Below are positions 61,346 to 64,000 of a stretch of DNA of 64,000 bases, in pieces (positions within the stretch are counted from its first letter, which is position 1; every line of letters begins with the position of its first letter). The position numbers and the translations under genes were made by a program. The notes under the pieces are model-generated. The model worked only from the letters and a program-made list of their open reading frames with translations. It did not search any database and was not told the DNA's origin. The DNA is from Chrysaora quinquecirrha (taxonomy: Eukaryota > Cnidaria > Scyphozoa > Semaeostomeae > Pelagiidae), in NCBI GenBank assembly GCA_014526335.1, contig JACTAT010000268.1, positions 402,777 through 466,776 of the forward strand. The letters run 5' to 3'.

Positions 61346-62527
61346 TTATTTCTTGTTGCGTTGAGTCTGCTGCTGTTGTTGTTTCTGCTCCCGGTGGGAG
61401 GCAAATCTCCGGTCTTTGAATGGCGGGCGATACCGGCCTCGGTACAAAAAAGAGTTTCGTGAGCTCTGATAGCTGTGGGAAGTGGATGCGGTTTGCCTTC
61501 CTCGGTTTCTGTTGTCCGGGGACTTTACATTGTGAAACGCCTTAGAGACTTTTGACGATTCCTCTGCGGCTTTGAGTTCTTTGGTGAAATCATCACCAAA
61601 AAGCTTCGAGCTGTGAGGGATATCACGGGTAGTGAGGGCCCTATATTCCGGTTTTACGGCCGGTTTTAAGGCACTGCGGCGAAGGCCAGAAAGGTCACAA
61701 GTGACATGGCCAAGCAAAGCAATGCCGTCCACCAAACTGCTTATGATGTCTGCGGGATCATCACCCTGGTTATCTGTGACAAGGGAATTAGCTGCATTCA
61801 CCAAAATGCACCCAACACGCTGAACGGTTTGTTGGACATTTGAGAGCTTGCTGTCGACCGTTTTCTTGTCGGACAGCAAATACCCCCAAACTTCCTTATT
61901 GACCTTAATCGCTGGGAACATGTTAGGGCAGTTTTCTGGACGCAAGTGCTTCTCGAGGATAGCCTTAAGTTTCTCCTGCGGCAAATGTTGTCCCCAGCGT
62001 TTCTCCACGATAGTAGCCAACTGGGGATGGACAGTGGCACTAGTCTTGTCACTGTTCTCAAGATCCTGGCTAAGGTTCAGCAAAAAAGGATCTGGGTCAG
62101 GTTGTTCACCTTGGTTAAGATCGGCTTCCTCGTCACTAGCATAAATGCTGATAGCATCGGAATTATCAGGGACGGCAGGTCGGGCCGTTTTCGGAGCAAC
62201 CGAGGCAGAGGCCGTATCGGACTTACGCTTCATGAGCGAGGTCCTCGACCCGGTGGGTTGTATGTTCCCGGTGGGATTGCGGTGCCCGGTGGGCAAGCCA
62301 TCAGTGGAGAGGTCTTCCAACTGATTTTGTCCGGTGGACAGAGTTGGAACAGTCCCGGTGGGTGAAGAAGGGCGGCGCCCTAAAGAACTACCCTCGGTGA
62401 GGGTTTGAAAGAATGATTTTAAGGAAGCCATGTTGGAGCTGATATCCAAAAGTGTTTTATGGATATCGTCATTCGTTGCATTCTGATGCTCTTCCACAGC
62501 CGCAGGTGAATGGGAAGGAGAATCCAT
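61346..62527 (-). CDS. DIRS-like gag-like protein, intact
   Basis: 393 residues from MDSPSHSPAAVEEHQNATND to RNKK. Low-complexity Ser/Pro/Thr/Gly-rich first third; acidic patch DEEADLNQGEQPDPDPF near 135-150; a helical middle (LATIVEKRWGQHLPQEKLKA to LGHVTCDLSGLRRSALK); and a basic Arg/Gln-rich tail (RGRYRPPFKDRR, QQQQQ), suited to binding RNA. There is no zinc knuckle, as usual for DIRS gag. The stop is only 8 bp before the RT frame's first Met. The frame is uninterrupted, unlike the two downstream regions. Confidence 0.85.
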   Translation of the reverse strand: MDSPSHSPAAVEEHQNATNDDIHKTLLDISSNMASLKSFFQTLTEGSSLGRRPSSPTGTVPTLSTGQNQLEDLSTDGLPTGHRNPTGNIQPTGSRTSLMKRKSDTASASVAPKTARPAVPDNSDAISIYASDEEADLNQGEQPDPDPFLLNLSQDLENSDKTSATVHPQLATIVEKRWGQHLPQEKLKAILEKHLRPENCPNMFPAIKVNKEVWGYLLSDKKTVDSKLSNVQQTVQRVGCILVNAANSLVTDNQGDDPADIISSLVDGIALLGHVTCDLSGLRRSALKPAVKPEYRALTTRDIPHSSKLFGDDFTKELKAAEESSKVSKAFHNVKSPDNRNRGRQTASTSHSYQSSRNSFLYRGRYRPPFKDRRFASHREQKQQQQQTQRNKK

Positions 62528-62731
62528 TATCTACGAAGAGGTTAACTAGATAAGTCTACGGCTAAGCTAAAGTATGTAAAAGAATTCACTTACGTTCATG
62601 GGTTGAAGAAAAAGTTCCTATTTAGGTGCTTACCAACTCTTTGTTGAATCTTTGCGAAGAACGACGACAACCAATATATAAAATTTTCCTCTCGCAAAAA
62701 CACGTCAGGACGGCTTAACGCCAAACTCGCA

Positions 62732-62803
62732 ATGGTTTGCCGCGCCTGCGCGCTCGCATCTCATGTGATCCCTAAGTGACGTAGCTGATGATAGAGAAGA
62801 ATT
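62732..62803. repeat. DIRS-like right inverted terminal repeat
   Basis: Reverse complement of 57974-58043 apart from the differing block. Lies 5' of the gag-like gene, so it should hold the promoter. Confidence 0.9.
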
Positions 62804-63040
62804 AATAAGCAACTGGTCAATAAGCAACTAAGGGCTGAGATTTGCTCAAATTTTTTGTTGAAATAGCTTTCTTTACACAATACATCATGGCAAACTTGTT
62901 AATTACATTGAACAGCATGAAAGGAGCCAAAAAAAGAGTTCTTAGGGGGTACCCAGTCATTCTGTGAGGGCTGAAAGACCAGAAACGTTAAGCAACTTCG
63001 AGGGCTGGACCGGATGTCAAGTTGCTTATTAAAAAAAGTG
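62804..63040. mobile_element. Truncated TAAGCAAC-subtype element
   Basis: The right end TTGCTTATTAAAAAAAGTG is intact. The left end lacks its terminal poly-T and begins AATAAGCAAC directly at the DIRS-like boundary. The missing end is not found to the left of the DIRS-like element. Confidence 0.75.
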
Positions 63041-63304
63041 TGATTGTGAAAGTATCCATTTACACGAGAAAATAAAACTTCTAAAGGAAAAAATTTGTCA
63101 AAGATAACTTTTCGTCGATCCACACGAGCAAGGAAACTTGGGAAAGAAATTTGTCATAAAAAATTGCTTGTGTAACTTCCGCTTTACAAATTCTACAAAT
63201 TCTTAGGGTCGTTTTGGGGGGGATTACTTGTTCCCCTGCTGCAAATAATCTCCTTGTTCACTGGAGTTTGCGAGTCAAGGGTGTAGCAGTGAATTGCCAT
63301 GAAT

Positions 63305-64000
63305 TGTCAAACAGTGAATGCAAAGAAACCGGTAATGCAAAGAAACCGGTAATGCAAAGAAACCGGTAATGCAAAGAAACCAGAAATGCAAAGAAACCGG
63401 TAATGCAAACAAAACCGGTAATGCAAAGAAACCGGGATTGCAAAGAAACCAGGATTGCAAAGAAACCGGGAATGCAAAGAAACCGGTAATGCAAAAAAAA
63501 CCGGTAATGCAAAGAAACAGTGAATGCATAGAAACCGGGATTGCAAAGAAACCAGGAATGCAAAGAAACCGGTAATCCAAAAAAAACCGGTAATGCAAAG
63601 AAACAGTGAATGCAAAGAAACCGGGATTGCAAAGAAACCGGGACTGCAAAGAAACCGGGAATGCAAAAAAACCGGTAATGCAAAGAAACAGTGAATGCAA
63701 AGAAACCGGGATTGCAAAGAAACCAGGATTGCAAAGAAACCGGGAATGCAAAGAAACCGGTAATGCAAAGAAACAGTGAATGCAAAGAAACCGGGATTGC
63801 AAAGAAACCAGGATTGCAAAGAAACCGGGAATGCAAAGAAACCGGGAATGCAAAGAAACCGGTAATGCAAAGAAACAGTGAATGCAAAGAAACCGGGATT
63901 GCAAAGAAACCGGGATTGCAAAGAAACCGGGACTGCAAAGAAACCGGGAATGCAAAGAAACAGTGAATGCAAAAAAACCGGTAATGCAAAGAAACAGTGA
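63305..64000. repeat. 17-bp minisatellite running off the window
   Basis: About 40 units of AATGCAAAGAAACCGGT with variants ending CCGGG, CCAGG or CAGTG and starting ATTG or ACTG; the variants recur in a fixed larger order (~102-119 bp). The minus strand is open in all three frames because the 17-bp unit has no stop; these are not genes. Confidence 0.95.

Larger units (their letters stand above)
57927..62803 (-). mobile_element. DIRS-like tyrosine-recombinase retrotransposon, 4.9 kb
   Basis: Order in the minus direction: gag-like (62527-61346), RT-RNase H (61337-59362), tyrosine recombinase (59545-58410), then the terminal structures. Inverted terminal repeats: 57974-58043 with 62732-62803 (AATTCTTCTCTGTCATCAGC against GCTGATGATAGAGAAGAATT). 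An internal complementary region at 58122-58247 is the reverse complement of the left end followed by that of the right end, joined at AAATT. That is the diagnostic DIRS layout for circle formation and recombinase insertion without target duplication. One frameshift each in the RT and recombinase regions; otherwise well preserved. Confidence 0.95.

Noticed and set aside
63258..63989. Three overlapping 221-243-aa minus-strand proteins
   Set aside because: All are readings of one 17-bp minisatellite without stop codons.

Overview
This is a eukaryotic nuclear window. It has spliceosomal introns (consensus GT/AG around the two exons near the left edge), Pol III tRNA genes with internal A and B boxes, tRNA-derived SINEs, 5'-truncated LINE tails, a DIRS-type retrotransposon and a dense population of short inverted-repeat elements. 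The AT-rich base composition, the repeat types, the histidine-N-acetyltransferase-like gene and the repeat-tail protein motifs fit a metazoan, and most probably a cnidarian (anthozoan-like). That placement is an inference, not a database result.

Layout. 0-2 kb: the last two exons of an unrecognised gene, with a short transposon in the intron. 2.5-5.3 kb: two unrelated tandem-repeat fields. 5.94-21.4 kb: a tandem array of 83 near-full-length tRNA-Glu genes (64 TTC, 19 CTC) plus 3 broken copies, one per ~182 bp. It contains higher-order duplications, three spacer classes and a covarying palindrome in the spacer. 21.6-30 kb: nested mobile-element debris (SINEs, LINE tails, inverted-repeat elements). 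30.19-31.21 kb: an intact single-exon acetyltransferase gene. 31.3-36.5 kb: more inverted-repeat elements. 35.06-44.46 kb: a very large foldback-like inverted repeat whose arms hold two different tandem satellites (132 bp and ~249 bp) with unequal copy numbers on the two sides. 45.5-54.9 kb: tandem repeats, several MITE families, a possible terminal exon and LINE tails. 54.91-55.77 kb: an intact, intronless omega-amidase (NIT2-type) gene. 57.93-62.80 kb: a near-complete DIRS-like element on the minus strand, with gag-like, RT-RNase H and tyrosine-recombinase coding regions, inverted terminal repeats and an internal complementary region, broken by two frameshifts. 63.3-64 kb: a 17-bp minisatellite running off the edge.

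The two intact enzymes have no evident functional link; they are islands in repeat-rich DNA. The observations most worth following up are: (i) the asymmetric foldback with paired satellites; (ii) a family of at least ten short TA-flanked elements, in each of which the heptamer next to the terminal repeat is repeated about seven times inside and changes from element to element in step with the termini; and (iii) the tRNA-Glu array with its covarying spacer palindrome and its recurrent anticodon-stem variant.
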